DNA of 64,000 nucleotides from Rhodobacter sp. (GTDB lineage Bacteria; Pseudomonadota; Alphaproteobacteria; Rhodobacterales; Rhodobacteraceae), in assembly GCA_027484145.1 (NCBI GenBank), contig JAIXUH010000002.1:806001-870000 (forward strand). Reading direction: 5' to 3'. Shown here piece after piece: positions 56,709-64,000 of this stretch. The position numbers and the translations under genes are program-made. Each line of letters begins with the position of its first letter. The first letter of the stretch is position 1. The notes under the pieces were generated by a model. The model was not told where the DNA came from and made no database searches. It was given only the letters and a program-made list of their open reading frames with translations.

Positions 56709-57608
56709 ATGAAAACGCTGCTCATCGCTGCACTTGCCGCCAGCACCGCCCTTGTTGGCGCTGCTCAGGCTCAGGACATCACGGAATTCAACATCGGCAT
56801 CCTCGGCGGCGAAAACGCCCAGGACCGTCTGACCTCGACCGAATGCTTCCGCGCAAAGACGGAAGAGCTTTTGGGCGTTCCGGTTAAGCTGTTCACCCCC
56901 GCCGACTATGACGGCGTGATCCAGGGCCTGCTCGGCGGCACGCTGGACTATGCATGGCTGGGTGCCTCGGCCTATGCCAAGACCTATCTGACCAACCCGG
57001 ACGCAGTTGACGTCGTGCTGACCAAGCAGAACGTCGATGGTTCGACCGGCTACTACTCGATCGGTTTCGCCCGCAAGGACTCTGGGATCACCAACATGGA
57101 CGAAGCCAAGGGCAAGACCTTTGCTTTCGCCGACCCGAACTCCACCTCGGGCTATCTGGTCCCCGGCGCAGAACTGACCGCCAAGTATGGCAAGCTGGAA
57201 GACTACTTCTCTGAAGTCAAAATGTCGGGCGGTCATGAGCAGACCATCGTCGGCGTGGCAAACGGCGATTTCGCTGCTGGCGTGTCGTGGGCTGACGGTC
57301 TGGGTGCTTGGGAAGATGGCTTCACCTCGGGCGCTTTCCGCAAGGCTGCTGATGCTGGTCTCGTCGACATGAACAACATCGTCGAAATCTGGCGCTCCAA
57401 ACTGATCCCCGAAGGCCCGATGGTTCTGCGCCGCACCCTGCCGCAGGACGTCAAGGACAAGATGACCGCGATGCTCGACACGATGTGGGCAGACGACAAG
57501 GAATGCGCCTACAACGTGGCCGCCGGTGATGCACAGGATTTCGTTCCCGTGAAGCATGAAGATTATCTGGGCATCATCGACGCCCGTAAATTGCAAGAAG
57601 GCATGTAA
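56709..57608 (+). CDS. phnD: Phosphonate-binding periplasmic protein
   Basis: 299 residues from ATG at 56709 with GGAG upstream. Signal peptide MKTLLIAALAASTALVGAAQAQ. Binding-protein core: FNIGILGGENAQDRLTSTECF, YDGVIQGLLGGTLDYAWLGASAYAKTY, FADPNSTSGYLVPGAEL, all typical of PhnD. Codon use is more biased (many GGC/GAC/CTG and T-ending codons) than in its neighbours, in keeping with high expression. Ends in a strong attenuator hairpin. Confidence 0.95.
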   Translation: MKTLLIAALAASTALVGAAQAQDITEFNIGILGGENAQDRLTSTECFRAKTEELLGVPVKLFTPADYDGVIQGLLGGTLDYAWLGASAYAKTYLTNPDAVDVVLTKQNVDGSTGYYSIGFARKDSGITNMDEAKGKTFAFADPNSTSGYLVPGAELTAKYGKLEDYFSEVKMSGGHEQTIVGVANGDFAAGVSWADGLGAWEDGFTSGAFRKAADAGLVDMNNIVEIWRSKLIPEGPMVLRRTLPQDVKDKMTAMLDTMWADDKECAYNVAAGDAQDFVPVKHEDYLGIIDARKLQEGM

Positions 57609-57623
57609 TTTTCAAATCTGATG

Positions 57624-57656
57624 CCGGGTCGCCCGTTCGCGGGCGGCCCGGTTTTT
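57624..57656 (+). terminator. phnD-phnE attenuator (intrinsic terminator)
   Basis: 12-bp stem CCGGGTCGCCCG / CGGGCGGCCCGG (one G-T wobble) with loop TTCG followed by TTTTTC, 15 bases after the phnD stop. Expected to terminate most transcripts, giving much more binding protein than permease. Confidence 0.85.
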
Positions 57657-57678
57657 CTTTGCAGGACCGGGGATTACA

Positions 57679-58557
57679 ATGGTCGACATCGCCTACGGGC
57701 CACAGGGCGGACAGCGCCCCGACATGACCAGCACCAGCGCCTCCTATATGGAAATGGTGCGCCGCAAGCGCATGTATGGCGGCATCCTGATGGTGCTGTT
57801 CATCGCCGTCTTCGCCTCGGGCTGGGTCTTGGCCGACCATCGCAATGCAGGCGGCTTTTGGAATGGCTTGCCGCAGATTGATGATTTCGCAGGCGAAGTG
57901 ATCTCCGAGGCCTGGACGAACCGCGCCAATCTGCCCGAACTCTTCCTCGAATTCCTGCCGTCGCTGATCGAAACCATCAACATCGCCGCCGTGGCCACCC
58001 TGCTGGGCGCGCTTGCTGCCGTAATCCTGTCGCTCCTCTCTACCCGCGGCCTTGCCCGCTGGCCCGCGCTGATCCCGGTGTTTCGCCGGTCGATGGATGC
58101 ATTGCGGGCCATCCCCGAAATCGTCATCGCTTTGATGCTGATCTATATCCTTGGCGGCGGCCCGGTGCCTGCGGTCATCGCCATTGCGCTGCACACTGCC
58201 GGCGCGCTTGGCAAGTTGTTCTCGGAAGTGGCTGAAAACGCTGATCTTAAGCCGGTTGAAGGGCTTTCATCCGTGGGCGCCACATGGGGGCAGCGCATGT
58301 GGCTGGGGGTTATCCCGCAGGTGGCCCCGAACTGGCTGTCCTATACATTGCTGCGCTTTGAAATCAACGTCCGCGCCAGTGCCATCCTTGGCTTTGTCGG
58401 CGAAGGCGGCATCGGCCATGATCTGAAACTGGCCATGCAATGGGGTCAGGGCCGCTATGATCAGGTTGTCGCCATCTTCATTCTGCTGTTCCTGACCATC
58501 GTCGCCATTGATCGTTTGTCCGACCACTATCGCAGCCGCATGGTAAAGGGGCACTGA
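57679..58557 (+). CDS. phnE: Phosphonate ABC transporter permease
   Basis: 292 residues, six predicted helices; BPD_transp_1 permease. N-terminal cytoplasmic segment, LIETINIAAVATLLGALAAVILSLLS, and the PhnE-type EAA loop KLFSEVAENADLKPVEGLSSVGATWGQRMW. An internal ATG at 57724 is a possible alternative start. One base separates it from the second permease gene. Confidence 0.94.
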   Translation: MVDIAYGPQGGQRPDMTSTSASYMEMVRRKRMYGGILMVLFIAVFASGWVLADHRNAGGFWNGLPQIDDFAGEVISEAWTNRANLPELFLEFLPSLIETINIAAVATLLGALAAVILSLLSTRGLARWPALIPVFRRSMDALRAIPEIVIALMLIYILGGGPVPAVIAIALHTAGALGKLFSEVAENADLKPVEGLSSVGATWGQRMWLGVIPQVAPNWLSYTLLRFEINVRASAILGFVGEGGIGHDLKLAMQWGQGRYDQVVAIFILLFLTIVAIDRLSDHYRSRMVKGH

Positions 58558-58558
58558 C

Positions 58559-59884
58559 ATGACCACCGCCACCCTGTCATCCTCGGATGTTGCCCGCGAT
58601 ATCACCGCCACCTTCGCCCGCCGCCGCATGTTTGCCTTCGGCATCCCCGCCGTCATCCTGCTGTATCTGACCTATACCTTCTTTGCCTTTGACCTGCCGG
58701 GCCTTGCCGCCCGCGCGCGCCTTGATAACGCCGCCATCCTGCTGTCCGACTTCTGGTCGCACAAAACCCACGTCACCCGCGACAACCGCTCGGGCGAACT
58801 GGTCGTGGCGATCGAGGGCGAAAACAAGGGCACCTATCCCGAGGGTATGCTGCCCGAATGGGTCACCCGCGAAGGCGACGTAACGCGCATCGACCTTGGC
58901 ACTGGCCATATGGTCACCTACGATGATGCGGGCGCGCGCTTTGTCGTGCCGGGTTATGGCACCATCGACGTCCGCCCCGTGGATGGCAAACTTGCCCTGA
59001 CCGCGCCGGAACCCCTGCCCGCATGGATCAACGCCGCCGACAACAAGGTGACCGTCACCACCGATGCCGGGCGCTTCAACTATACCCGTTCAAAGGTTGA
59101 GACATTCCGCTATCAGGCCGGGTGGGAATTGTTCTTTTTCACGCTCGACAGCCCGTTCTTTGGCAAAGGGCCGCTGGAACTCGCCTCCCTTGCCATGACG
59201 GGCGACCGTGTGGACCCCGCCCGCAGCAACATCGGCTATATGCTGTCCGAATTCTGGACCAACAAGATGTGGCGGCATGGCGATGTGGCTTGGGCCATCT
59301 TTGAGACCATCCTGATGGCTTTCCTTGGCACCTTTGGCGCGGCGATCATCGCCCTGCCGCTGGGGTTCATGGCGGCCTCCAACATGATGCCCTTTGCCGC
59401 CCTGCGCTTTGCGATCCGCCGCGTGTTCGACTTCATCCGTGGCGTCGATGGCCTGATCTGGACAATCATCCTCAGCCGCGCCTTTGGCCCGGGGCCAATG
59501 ACCGGGGCCTTGGCGCTGGTCATCACCGACACCGGTTCCTTTGGCAAGTTGTTCTCTGAGGCGCTTGAGAATATTGATGAAAAACAGGTCGAAGGCGTGC
59601 GCTCCACCGGGGCGGGCACCCTGCAACGCGCCCGCTTTGGCGTGATCCCGCAGATCACACCGGTCCTGCTCAGCCAAGTGCTCTATTATCTCGAATCCAA
59701 CACCCGCAGCGCCACCGTGATCGGTGCCATTGTCGGTGGCGGCATCGGGTTGTTGCTGACACAGGCCATCATCACCCAGAAAGACTGGGAAGAGGTGGCC
59801 TATTACATGACGCTGATCGTGCTGATGGTCATGCTGATGGATTCACTTTCGGGCTGGCTGCGCCGCCACCTGATCAAGGGGTAA
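58559..59884 (+). CDS. phnE: Phosphonate ABC transporter permease, second subunit, with long periplasmic insertion
   Basis: 441 residues. One N-terminal helix (FAFGIPAVILLYLTYTFFAF) is followed by about 150 residues of soluble beta-rich sequence (SHKTHVTRDNRSGELVVAIEGENKG ... DNKVTVTTDAGRFNYT), presumably periplasmic. The permease core follows, with the EAA loop KLFSEALENIDEKQVEGVRSTGAGTLQRARFG. Pairs with the first PhnE to form a heterodimeric channel. The insertion is known in alphaproteobacterial PhnE2 proteins; its role is unclear. Confidence 0.93.
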   Translation: MTTATLSSSDVARDITATFARRRMFAFGIPAVILLYLTYTFFAFDLPGLAARARLDNAAILLSDFWSHKTHVTRDNRSGELVVAIEGENKGTYPEGMLPEWVTREGDVTRIDLGTGHMVTYDDAGARFVVPGYGTIDVRPVDGKLALTAPEPLPAWINAADNKVTVTTDAGRFNYTRSKVETFRYQAGWELFFFTLDSPFFGKGPLELASLAMTGDRVDPARSNIGYMLSEFWTNKMWRHGDVAWAIFETILMAFLGTFGAAIIALPLGFMAASNMMPFAALRFAIRRVFDFIRGVDGLIWTIILSRAFGPGPMTGALALVITDTGSFGKLFSEALENIDEKQVEGVRSTGAGTLQRARFGVIPQITPVLLSQVLYYLESNTRSATVIGAIVGGGIGLLLTQAIITQKDWEEVAYYMTLIVLMVMLMDSLSGWLRRHLIKG

Positions 59885-59971
59885 AGGTTAATGCGGGGTA
59901 AACGTCGCCCCGCAAGCCATTGATCTGATTGCCGTGATACTCTGTCCCAGCATGGGACACCCTAGGATGCC

Positions 59972-60589
59972 ATGCCCAAACTCTCTGCCACCACGCCCTT
60001 CATCCACCCCGATTGCCAGATCACCCACAGCACCTTCGGGGCCTTTGTCGAGGTGGGTCAGGGCAGCCGCGTCTCCCATTCCACGTTTGAGGACTACGCC
60101 TACTGCGACCGCCTGTCCGACATCGCCAACACGACCGTGGGCAAGTTCGCCAACATCGCAGCCCTCACCCGCATCGGCCCGACCGACCACCCGATGGATC
60201 ACGCCTCGCTGCATCATTTTCTCTACCGATCCAGCTATTACTGGGAAGACGCCGCCGACGACCCCGCCTTCTTCGCCGCTCGCGAAGCACGCCGCACGGT
60301 CATCGGACCAGACACATGGATCGGTCACGGCGCGATCATCAAGCCCGAGGTGACCATCGGCGCAGGCGCCGTCATCGCTTCGGGCGCGGTGGTGACCAAG
60401 GATGTGCCGCCCTACATGATCGTGGCCGGCCTGCCCGCTACACCCCTGCGCCCCCGGTTTGCCAAGGGCATCGCCGACCGGATGATGGCGCTTGCATGGT
60501 GGGACTGGGACCACAGCCGCCTGCGCAAGGCATTGACGGATTTCCGCAGCCTGAAGGCCGAAGCGTTTCTTGAGAAATACAACGGCTAA
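59972..60589 (+). CDS. Phn-cluster hexapeptide acetyltransferase
   Basis: 205 residues, left-handed beta-helix XAT fold. Hexapeptide-like rungs run from FIHPDCQITHSTFGAFVEVGQGSRVSHSTF to TWIGHGAIIKPEVTIGAGAVIASGAVVTKDVPPYMIVAGLPATPLRPRF; the catalytic histidine is probably in MDHASLHHF. Annotated homologues in phn loci are called chloramphenicol-acetyltransferase-like phosphonate metabolism proteins. Possible role: acetylating aminoalkylphosphonates or intermediates, as PhnO does by another fold. Starts 87 bases after phnE2. Confidence 0.87.
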   Translation: MPKLSATTPFIHPDCQITHSTFGAFVEVGQGSRVSHSTFEDYAYCDRLSDIANTTVGKFANIAALTRIGPTDHPMDHASLHHFLYRSSYYWEDAADDPAFFAAREARRTVIGPDTWIGHGAIIKPEVTIGAGAVIASGAVVTKDVPPYMIVAGLPATPLRPRFAKGIADRMMALAWWDWDHSRLRKALTDFRSLKAEAFLEKYNG

Positions 60590-60610
60590 CAGTCGGCTTT
60601 ACCCAGAAGG

Positions 60611-61792
60611 TTATTCCGCCGCCAACCGCAGCATCGGCTGCTGCGGCACGAACCGCCGCGCCGCCTCGCCCGCCAGATAGGTCAGCCGCCCGCCCGCGAT
60701 GGTCATCTCAACCGCGCGCGTTTCGGCATTGACGGCCACCAGATCGGCCCGCAGGCCGGGGTCAAGGCGCCCACGGTCGGCCAGACGCAGAACCTCGGCC
60801 GCCTTGGACGAAATCATGGCCCATGCCTTGGGCAAGGTTGCCAGCCGCATGTCAACCAAGGTCCATGCCGCCATGGCAAGCGCGGGCAGGTGATAGTCCG
60901 ACACCAGCACATCGCACAGACCTTCGGCAATCAACTCGGCGGCGGCAATGTTGCCGGACTGGCTTTTGCCGCGCACCACATTGGGCGCCCCCATCACCAC
61001 GGGGTTCATCATCGCATGGGCCGCCGCTGCTGCCTTGCGGGTCAGCGGAAACTCGGCGATCCGTGCGCCGATCATCGAATAGAACTCGCGCGTTTCACCA
61101 TCGGGGTCATCATGGCTGCCGTAGGACACGCCCATGGTATCAAACGCCTCGGCCAGCGTGCACAGATGGCGCGGCACGGCGCGGCGGCTGTCCTGCGCAA
61201 TCCGCAGCCGCCCCACCAGCGCCTCGGGGGTCAGGCCAACCTTGCGGGCCCACAGGGCAAAGTCCGGCGGGTTCAGCCGGCTCATCCGCAGACCTTCTTC
61301 CAGATGGTCGTTGAAGACCACATAGCCGATGCGGTGCCGCCGCACGGCCGCCAGAAGGCGCGCACCCTGATCGACCAGATGGGTTTCGGCCCGGATCTGC
61401 AGGCGCAGGTCGGTCATCGCGCGGGGGCGATAATCATCGAGCGCCAGCATCAGCGCCTCGGCCTGGTCGGGGCCGCGCGGGCCACCTTCCCAGCTCCACC
61501 CCTGCGCCAGATAGGCAGTTGTGATACCATGCGCGGCGGCTTCACGGTCCACCGATGCCAGACCGGCAGCAATCGGAAATGGGGCCGACGGTCGCGGCGC
61601 GATATGGCGTTCAAAGCTGTCGCCGTGCAGGTCGATGATGCCCGGAAGAATCAGGTAGCCCGACATGTCCACCTCGGGCAGCGGGCCACGGGTGATGCGA
61701 CCATCCGCGATGGCGATGGAACGGCGCTGCATTTCGCCGTCGCGCAGGATTTCGGCGCCTGTCAGGCGCAGCGGGGGCAACATGGGGGACAT
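60611..61792 (-). CDS. phnM: Alpha-D-ribose 1-methylphosphonate 5-triphosphate diphosphatase
   Basis: 393 residues, amidohydrolase fold. Hydrolyses the triphosphate made by PhnGHIL to 5-phospho-ribose methylphosphonate plus diphosphate. LILPGIIDLHGDSFERHIAPRP carries metal-ligand histidines; VVFNDHLEEG, YGSHDDPDGETREFY and LVSDYHLPAL complete the site. Translation from MSPMLPP at 61792 is chosen; the 658-residue ORF-track version reads the phnF region out of frame. Follows phnF by 71 bases. Confidence 0.94.
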   Translation of the reverse strand: MSPMLPPLRLTGAEILRDGEMQRRSIAIADGRITRGPLPEVDMSGYLILPGIIDLHGDSFERHIAPRPSAPFPIAAGLASVDREAAAHGITTAYLAQGWSWEGGPRGPDQAEALMLALDDYRPRAMTDLRLQIRAETHLVDQGARLLAAVRRHRIGYVVFNDHLEEGLRMSRLNPPDFALWARKVGLTPEALVGRLRIAQDSRRAVPRHLCTLAEAFDTMGVSYGSHDDPDGETREFYSMIGARIAEFPLTRKAAAAAHAMMNPVVMGAPNVVRGKSQSGNIAAAELIAEGLCDVLVSDYHLPALAMAAWTLVDMRLATLPKAWAMISSKAAEVLRLADRGRLDPGLRADLVAVNAETRAVEMTIAGGRLTYLAGEAARRFVPQQPMLRLAAE

Positions 61793-61863
61793 GACCTGAC
61801 TCGGGCTGCTCGGGTTTGATTGGGCATGTGGATAACCGATAAAAGCAACGGGGACGTGACGAC

Positions 61864-62580
61864 TTAGCCTTCGGAAGCGGAAACTGTGAGGGTGACGCGA
61901 TCCCCCGCAAACCATGTTTTGCCGAATTCCAGCGGGCGGCCCGACAGGTCGGCGTTGACGGATTCGGCCCGCAGGATTGGCGCGCCGTCGGACAACCGCA
62001 GCGCAAGTGCCAGCGTGCCGTGCGCAATCTTTGCGGTCAGGCGGGTCGAGACGCGGGTGTAATCGGCCACCCCGCTTTCGGCCAAAGCCGCCGTGATGGA
62101 GCCCAGCCTGCGCACCGCTTCGGGCAGATCCGGCAATCCGGCGGCGGGAAAGACCGACCGAAAGGCCGCCAGGGGAGTGCCGTCGGCCAGCGACACGCCT
62201 TCGATGACATGGACCGCCGCGCCGGGGGAAAGCTGTAGGGCGCTCGCCTCGACCCCGTCGCAGGGCCGGGTTTCGACGCGGTTGATCTGGCGCGAGGCGA
62301 TGCGGCCCGATGCCGCGATGTTCTGGTGAAAGCGGACCCGGCGCCCAAGCGGATAGTCGGTGGGCCGCCCGGCCACGAACACCCCCGCCCCGCGCCGCGT
62401 GTGCACCACCCCTTCGGCCGCAAGGTCCGCCAAGGCATGACGCACGGTATGACGGTTCACGCCAAAGCGCGCCGAAAGCTGTGCCTCGGTCGGCAGTTTG
62501 CTGCCCGCGGGATAATGCCCTTCGGCAATGTCCCCGCGCAGGGTATCGGCGATGGATTTCCAGATCGGGCTGCGCGCCAC
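61864..62580 (-). CDS. phnF: GntR/HutC-family repressor of phosphonate genes
   Basis: 238 residues, GTG start at 62580. N-terminal wHTH (WKSIADTLRGDIAEGHYPAGSKLPTEAQLSARFGVNRHTVRHALADLAAEGVVHTRRGAGVFV), C-terminal UTRA effector domain. Divergent from phnG with a long palindrome in between, so expected to repress phnFM and phnGHI until its ligand accumulates. Confidence 0.93.
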   Translation of the reverse strand: MARSPIWKSIADTLRGDIAEGHYPAGSKLPTEAQLSARFGVNRHTVRHALADLAAEGVVHTRRGAGVFVAGRPTDYPLGRRVRFHQNIAASGRIASRQINRVETRPCDGVEASALQLSPGAAVHVIEGVSLADGTPLAAFRSVFPAAGLPDLPEAVRRLGSITAALAESGVADYTRVSTRLTAKIAHGTLALALRLSDGAPILRAESVNADLSGRPLEFGKTWFAGDRVTLTVSASEG

Positions 62581-62642
62581 GGGGCACCTGTCATCAAAGT
62601 TTCACAACTCACACCTTGCCGCGACTCGCCGGGAGGGGTAAG

Positions 62643-62676
62643 GATTTGTCTAGTTGTATAGTATACTAGACAAATC
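62643..62676. promoter_or_regulatory. PhnF operator candidate (34-bp palindrome)
   Basis: Perfect 12-bp arms GATTTGTCTAGT / ACTAGACAAATC around TGTATAGTAT. A second dyad GTATA-G-TATAC (62656-62666) is nested off-centre within it. Lies 63 bases before phnF and 39 bases before phnG, well placed to block both. Confidence 0.75.
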
Positions 62677-62714
62677 TGCAAGCTGTCGAGATGCCGATGA
62701 AAAGGAACGAAACC

Positions 62715-63152
62715 ATGTCCGAACCGGCGGCCCGCAAGGGCTGGATGGGCCTTCTGGCCCGCGCTGAGGCTGGTCGTCTGGCCAGCCTTGTGCCCGACCT
62801 GCCCGCGCATCAGGTGCTGCGCGCGCCCGAAGTGGGTGCCGTGATGGTGCAGGGCCGCGTCGGCGGCACTGGTGGGCCGTTCAACCTTGGTGAAATGACG
62901 GTCACGCGCTGTTCAGTGCGACTGGATGGCGGGGTTGTGGGCCATGCGTATGTGCAGGGGCGCGACCGTGACCATGCGACCCGAGCGGCGGTCGTGGATG
63001 CGCTGATGCAGACCGACGATGCGCCAAGGGTGCAGGCCGATGTTCTGGCCCCCTTGCGCGCCGAGGAAGACGCCCGTCGCCAGACCCGTGCGGCCAAGGC
63101 TGCCGCCACGCGGGTCGAGTTTTTCACGATGGTGCGGGGAGAGGATAAATGA
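62715..63152 (+). CDS. phnG: C-P lyase core subunit PhnG
   Basis: 145 residues from ATG at 62715 (AAGGAA upstream). Subunit of the PhnGHIJ complex that couples phosphonates to ribose triphosphate. WMGLLARAEAGRL, GTGGPFNLGEMTVTRCSVRL and GHAYVQGRDRDHATRAAVVDALMQ are conserved PhnG motifs. ATGA overlap with phnH. Confidence 0.94.
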   Translation: MSEPAARKGWMGLLARAEAGRLASLVPDLPAHQVLRAPEVGAVMVQGRVGGTGGPFNLGEMTVTRCSVRLDGGVVGHAYVQGRDRDHATRAAVVDALMQTDDAPRVQADVLAPLRAEEDARRQTRAAKAAATRVEFFTMVRGEDK

Positions 63153-63727
63153 GCGGCTTTGCCCCGGATGCACTTTTGGGCGGCTTTGCCGATGCGCCCC
63201 TGCAATCGTCACATGCGTTTCGCGCCATTCTGACTGCCCTGTCGCGCCCCGGCACGTTGGCCGAGGTATCGGGTGCCACGCCGCCCGCGCCGTTGTCGCC
63301 CGCCGCCGGTGCGGTGCTGCTGACGCTGGTCGATGGCACCACGCCCTTGCACCTTGCCGGCGATGCCGATTGCGCGGCGGTGCGCGCTTGGGTGACCTTT
63401 CACTGTGGCGCCCCACTGGTGGCTGCGGGTGATGCGGCCTTTGCCATCGGGACATGGGCCGCGCTGTGCCCGGTGGACCGATTTGCCATTGGCACCGGGG
63501 CTTACCCGGACCGTGCGGCCACGCTGATCGTCGAGATGCCCACGCTTTCGGCCACCGGCCCGCGCCTGACCGGCCCCGGCATTGAAAGCGCGGCACATCT
63601 TTCGCTGCCCGAGGTTGCGGCCTTTCGCGAGAACCGCGCGCTGTTCCCGCTGGGGTTTGACACCATCCTGACCTGTGGCACGCGCATCGCCGCCCTGCCC
63701 CGGTCCACCGTTGTGGAGGCTGTCTGA
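63149..63727 (+). CDS. phnH: C-P lyase core subunit PhnH
   Basis: 192 residues, normal family length. LGGFADAPLQSSHAFRAILTALSRPGTLAEVSG at the start, LVDGTTPLHLAGD, and HLSLPEVAAFRENRALFPLGFDTILTCGTRIAALPRST near the end. Structural subunit of the C-P lyase core. Coupled to phnG and phnI. Confidence 0.94.
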   Translation: MSGFAPDALLGGFADAPLQSSHAFRAILTALSRPGTLAEVSGATPPAPLSPAAGAVLLTLVDGTTPLHLAGDADCAAVRAWVTFHCGAPLVAAGDAAFAIGTWAALCPVDRFAIGTGAYPDRAATLIVEMPTLSATGPRLTGPGIESAAHLSLPEVAAFRENRALFPLGFDTILTCGTRIAALPRSTVVEAV

Positions 63728-64000
63728 TGTATGTTGCCGTCAAGGGTGGCGAACGCGCCATCGACAATGCCCATGCCTTTCTGGCCGAAGAGCGCCGGGG
63801 CGACCCGTTGGTGCCGGAACTGTCGGTTGCGCAGATCCGCGAGCAGATGGCGCTGGCGGTGAACCGGGTAATGGCCGAAGGTTCGTTGTATGACCCCGAT
63901 CTGGCTGCACTGGCGATCAAACAATCGCGCGGCGACCTGATCGAGGCGGTATTCCTGATCCGCGCCTATCGTACCACCTTGCCGCGCATCGGGGCTTCGC
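63727..64000 (+). CDS. phnI: C-P lyase core subunit PhnI, cut by window edge
   Basis: First 91 residues only (MYVAVKGGERAIDNAHAFLAEERRGDPLVPELSVAQIREQ... LYDPDLAALAIKQSRGD). Not in the ORF track because it runs off the end. PhnI is the nucleosidase that, with PhnGHL, joins phosphonate to the ribose of ATP. Start overlaps the phnH stop by one base (TGATG). phnJ, phnK and phnL presumably follow outside the window. Confidence 0.93.
   Translation, partial: MYVAVKGGERAIDNAHAFLAEERRGDPLVPELSVAQIREQMALAVNRVMAEGSLYDPDLAALAIKQSRGDLIEAVFLIRAYRTTLPRIGAS

Noticed and set aside
60611-62587. 658-residue version of phnM
   Set aside because: Its first 264 or so residues read phnF in another frame of the same strand; phnM homology begins at 61792.

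Overview
The window is GC-rich, densely packed chromosomal DNA, almost certainly from an alphaproteobacterium of the Rhodobacteraceae (Rhodobacter / Gemmobacter / Tabrizicola-like). This is inferred from the gene content: B12-dependent class II ribonucleotide reductase, a Mur-type Fur regulator, RutR, an ScfR-type XRE regulator, a GbpR-ChvE-GguABC sugar locus, an IolC-DUF2090 fusion and a phnF/phnGHI C-P lyase locus. The species cannot be fixed from sequence alone. There is no rRNA, tRNA, CRISPR array, prophage or insertion sequence that I can see.

Layout. 1-3370 (-): nrdJ, cut off by the left edge and therefore missing from the ORF track, with a structured leader RNA candidate, an NrdR box and DnaA-box-like sites upstream. 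3.8-7.1 kb: two EamA (drug/metabolite family) exporters, a DUF533/TerB-like protein and Mur/Fur. 7.0-10.6 kb: secreted intradiol dioxygenase, enolase, an SDR and a DUF985 cupin. 10.6-16.4 kb (-): a signalling block with an ScfR-like XRE regulator, a receiver-only response regulator, a small membrane protein, an SLC5-STAC histidine kinase and a FliM-like protein. 16.5-18.7 kb: RutR and a divergent omega-amino acid (beta-alanine):pyruvate aminotransferase with a RutR-like operator. 18.8-19.9 kb: a secreted protein with a paralogue at 48.3 kb.

20.0-27.6 kb (+): myo-inositol catabolic operon (SDR, iolG, iolC-J fusion, iolD, iolE, a half-cupin IolB-like protein, iolB) ending in a strong terminator. 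27.6-37.8 kb: oxidative L-arabinose/D-galactose locus. It runs on the minus strand as chvE-gguA-gguB-gguC(araD1)-aldonate dehydratase-sugar 1-dehydrogenase-ketoglutarate semialdehyde dehydrogenase, with a divergent LysR regulator (gbpR). Sugar is bound by ChvE, imported by GguAB, oxidised, dehydrated and delivered to the TCA cycle as 2-oxoglutarate.

37.8-44.5 kb (-): a three-gene operon of DUF2126 transglutaminase, circularly permuted ATP-grasp/alpha-E protein and a second transglutaminase. This is a widespread but poorly understood predicted peptide-forming system. 44.5-46.2 kb: a gap with a strong compound hairpin, then rpe-gph. 46.2-48.9 kb: an AraC regulator diverging from three small secreted proteins. 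49.0-52.3 kb (+): arsenic operon with an ArsR-arsenate reductase fusion, a GAPDH paralogue and ArsJ, which together export arsenate as 1-arseno-3-phosphoglycerate. 52.4-55.7 kb (+): tightly coupled envelope/glycolipid-type operon (LpxH-like phosphoesterase, GT21 ceramide glucosyltransferase-like enzyme, DedA-like protein, GT2). 55.8-64.0 kb: phosphonate uptake and C-P lyase locus (phnCDE1E2, acetyltransferase; phnM and phnF on -; phnG, phnH and truncated phnI on +), with a Pho-box candidate, a phnD/phnE attenuator and a 34-bp PhnF-type palindrome.

Most genes lie in operons with 1-4 bp overlaps. The best leads beyond routine annotation are the nrdJ leader RNA, the compound hairpin at 44.6 kb, the IolB-like half-cupin, the ATP-grasp/transglutaminase triad and the SLC5-kinase/FliM-like block.
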